From assembly GCA_052387235.1 (NCBI GenBank), contig JBQTJJ010000124.1, positions 1 through 29,802 of the forward strand: 29,802 nt of DNA, given 5' to 3'. Every line of letters starts with the position of its first letter. Position 1 is the first letter of the stretch. This stretch comes from JBQTJJ01 sp052387235. GTDB lineage: Bacteria > Actinomycetota > Acidimicrobiia > Acidimicrobiales > GCA-2861595. Below, piece by piece: positions 28,348 to 29,802 of this stretch. The notes under the pieces were generated by a model. The model saw only the letters and a program-made list of their open reading frames with translations, was not told where the DNA came from and did not search any database. Position numbers and translations under genes: made by a program.

Positions 28348-29802
28348 GTGACCGTCTACCTGGTTGGTGCCGGCCCCGGGGACCCCGGCCTGCTCACGGT
28401 CCGGGGGGCCGAGGTGCTGGCCCGGGCCGACGTGGTGGTGCACGACCGGCTGGCCCGGGCGTCGCTGCTCGACCTGGCGCCGGCCGGCGCCGAACGGATC
28501 GACGTGGGCAAGCGGCCGGGCGGCCCGGTGCAGCAGGAGGCCATCAACCAGCTGCTGGTGGAGCGGGGCTCGGCCGGGCTCACGGTGGTGCGGCTGAAGG
28601 GCGGCGACCCCTTCGTGTTCGGCCGGGGCGGGGAGGAGGCCGCGGCCCTGCTGGCGGCGGGGGTGCCCTTCGAGGTGGTGCCCGGGGTGTCGGCGGCGGT
28701 GGCGGTGCCGGCCTACGCCGGCGTCCCTGTGACCCATCGGGGCCTGTCCACGTCGTTCACGGTGCTCACCGGCCACCGCGAGCACGGCGCCGACCGGCCC
28801 ACCGACTGGGAGGCGCTGGGGCGGGCCGGCGGCACCATCGTGGTGCTCATGGGCGTGGCCCATCGGGCCGACTTCGTGCCCCGACTGCTGGCCGGCGGCC
28901 TGGCGCCCGACACCCCGGTGGTGGCGGTGCGATGGGGCACCCGGCCCGACCAGCGCACGGTGCGCACCACCCTCGCATCCCTCCCGGACGCCGACCTGGA
29001 GCCGCCCGTGACCATCGTGATCGGGCGGGTGGCCGGCCTGGACCTGGCCTGGTTCGAGCGCCGGCCGCTGTTCGGCCGCCGGGTCGCGGTGACCCGCGCC
29101 CGCCACCAGGCGCCGGAGCTGGCACGCCGGCTCGAGGCGGCCGGCGCCGAGGTGCTGGTGGTCCCCACCATCGCCATCGCCGATCCGGCCGACGGCGGCG
29201 CCGCCCTGGCGCACGCGGCCGGCTGTGTGGCCTCCTACGACTGGGTGGTGTGCACGTCGGCCAACGCGGTGGAGCGCCTCTTCGTGCACCTGCGCGACGC
29301 CCGGGCCCTCGGCCGGGCGCGTGTGGCCGCCATCGGCCCCGGCACGGCGGAGGCCCTGGCCCGGCGCGGCGTGGTGGCCGACCTCGTGCCCGGGCGGTTC
29401 GTGGCCGAGGCCCTGCTCGACGCCTTCCCGGACCCGCCTACCGCCGCCGGCCGCGTCCTCCTGCCTCAGGCGTCCGACGGCCGGGACGTGCTGCCCGACG
29501 GGCTCCGGGAGCGGGGCTGGGAGGTCGACGTGGTGGAGGCGTACCGCACCGAGCCCGTGGTCCCCCCGACCGGCCTCCTGGCCGACGTGGCCGGGGCCGA
29601 CGCCATCGCCTTCGCCTCGGCCTCCTCGGTCGCCGCCTTCGTGGCCGCTGCCGGCCCGGCCGGCGCCCCGCCCGTCGTGGCCTGCATCGGCCCCGTCACC
29701 GCCGCCGCGGCCCGGTCCCACGGCCTGGAGCCCACCGTGACCGCGGCCAGCTCCACCCTCGACGGGCTGGTCGCCGCCCTGGTCGAGGCCCTCGGACCCG
29801 TA
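28348..29802 (+). CDS. Uroporphyrinogen-III C-methyltransferase / uroporphyrinogen-III synthase fusion (3' end outside window)
   Basis: 485 codons are visible without a stop. Domain 1 (about 1-240) is SUMT: 'VYLVGAGPGDPGLLTVRGAE', 'VVRLKGGDPFVFGRGGEEAA', 'VVPGVSAAVAVPAYAGVPVT', using SAM to make precorrin-2 from uroporphyrinogen III. Domain 2 (about 245-485) is HemD: 'RRVAVTRARHQAPELARRLE', 'DWVVCTSANAVERLFVHLRD', 'FASASSVAAFVAA', closing hydroxymethylbilane into uroporphyrinogen III. This fusion is usual in actinobacteria. The GTG at 28348 has a purine-rich GGGGAGGGGAAGG upstream. The dehydrogenase acting on its product is encoded earlier in the same operon. Little more than the C-terminal end should be missing. 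Confidence 0.93.
   Translation, partial: MTVYLVGAGPGDPGLLTVRGAEVLARADVVVHDRLARASLLDLAPAGAERIDVGKRPGGPVQQEAINQLLVERGSAGLTVVRLKGGDPFVFGRGGEEAAALLAAGVPFEVVPGVSAAVAVPAYAGVPVTHRGLSTSFTVLTGHREHGADRPTDWEALGRAGGTIVVLMGVAHRADFVPRLLAGGLAPDTPVVAVRWGTRPDQRTVRTTLASLPDADLEPPVTIVIGRVAGLDLAWFERRPLFGRRVAVTRARHQAPELARRLEAAGAEVLVVPTIAIADPADGGAALAHAAGCVASYDWVVCTSANAVERLFVHLRDARALGRARVAAIGPGTAEALARRGVVADLVPGRFVAEALLDAFPDPPTAAGRVLLPQASDGRDVLPDGLRERGWEVDVVEAYRTEPVVPPTGLLADVAGADAIAFASASSVAAFVAAAGPAGAPPVVACIGPVTAAAARSHGLEPTVTAASSTLDGLVAALVEALGPV

Overview
The window is about 30 kb of very GC-rich chromosomal DNA from an actinobacterium, most likely an uncultured or little-studied Actinomycetota lineage such as Acidimicrobiia. 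That placement is inference. It rests on G/C at nearly all third codon positions, a nickel superoxide dismutase with its maturation protease, an MshA-like glycosyltransferase, a fused cobA-hemD gene in a rex-hemA-hemC operon, an RsiG-type anti-sigma factor, and many genes whose TAnnnT -10 box lies only 6-8 bases before the start codon (leaderless pattern).

Left part (1-4.9 kb): the 5' part of a MATE transporter, separated from the rest by an odd G/C homopolymer stretch; a cysteine-poor HesB-fold protein; a small membrane protein and a HAD phosphatase on the minus strand; a 19-residue hydrophobic peptide; an ammonium transporter with a long upstream region; tRNA-Lys(UUU); and a DksA/TraR-like protein. 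From 4.9 to 13 kb: an ABC1/UbiB kinase overlapping an alpha/beta hydrolase, then a minus-strand block (histidine phosphatase, FIST sensor, GAF-GGDEF-EAL c-di-GMP enzyme, YgjP metallopeptidase, small membrane protein), with a divergent MaoC hydratase.

Middle (13-24 kb): MoaD-like and CdsA-like proteins, a urate-oxidase-N/PuuD membrane protein, sodN facing sodX, the c-di-GMP-responsive anti-sigma factor rsiG, an MshA-like glycosyltransferase, an M23 murein hydrolase, two adjacent lipoproteins (DM13 and vanadium haloperoxidase/PAP2), proC with a BldC-like HTH gene, and a DUF62 SAM hydrolase coupled to a 28-residue membrane peptide. Right end (24.5 kb to the end): a tetrapyrrole operon, rex - siroheme dehydrogenase - hemA - hemC - cobA/hemD, under a promoter with Rex-like operators. 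Two fold-back repeat elements interrupt it, one between hemA and hemC and one between hemC and cobA/hemD.

Most striking observations: (i) RsiG carries two E-x3-S-x2-R-x3-Q/H-x3-D c-di-GMP signatures and lies a few kb from a bifunctional c-di-GMP enzyme coupled to a FIST sensor; (ii) a 157-bp MITE-like element flanked by CTAG appears to have split an overlapping hemA-hemC junction and now supplies the hemC ribosome-binding site; (iii) a perfect 46-bp palindromic unit is tandemly duplicated before cobA/hemD; (iv) three 11-bp-phased TTTACGC-type repeats precede the haloperoxidase gene.
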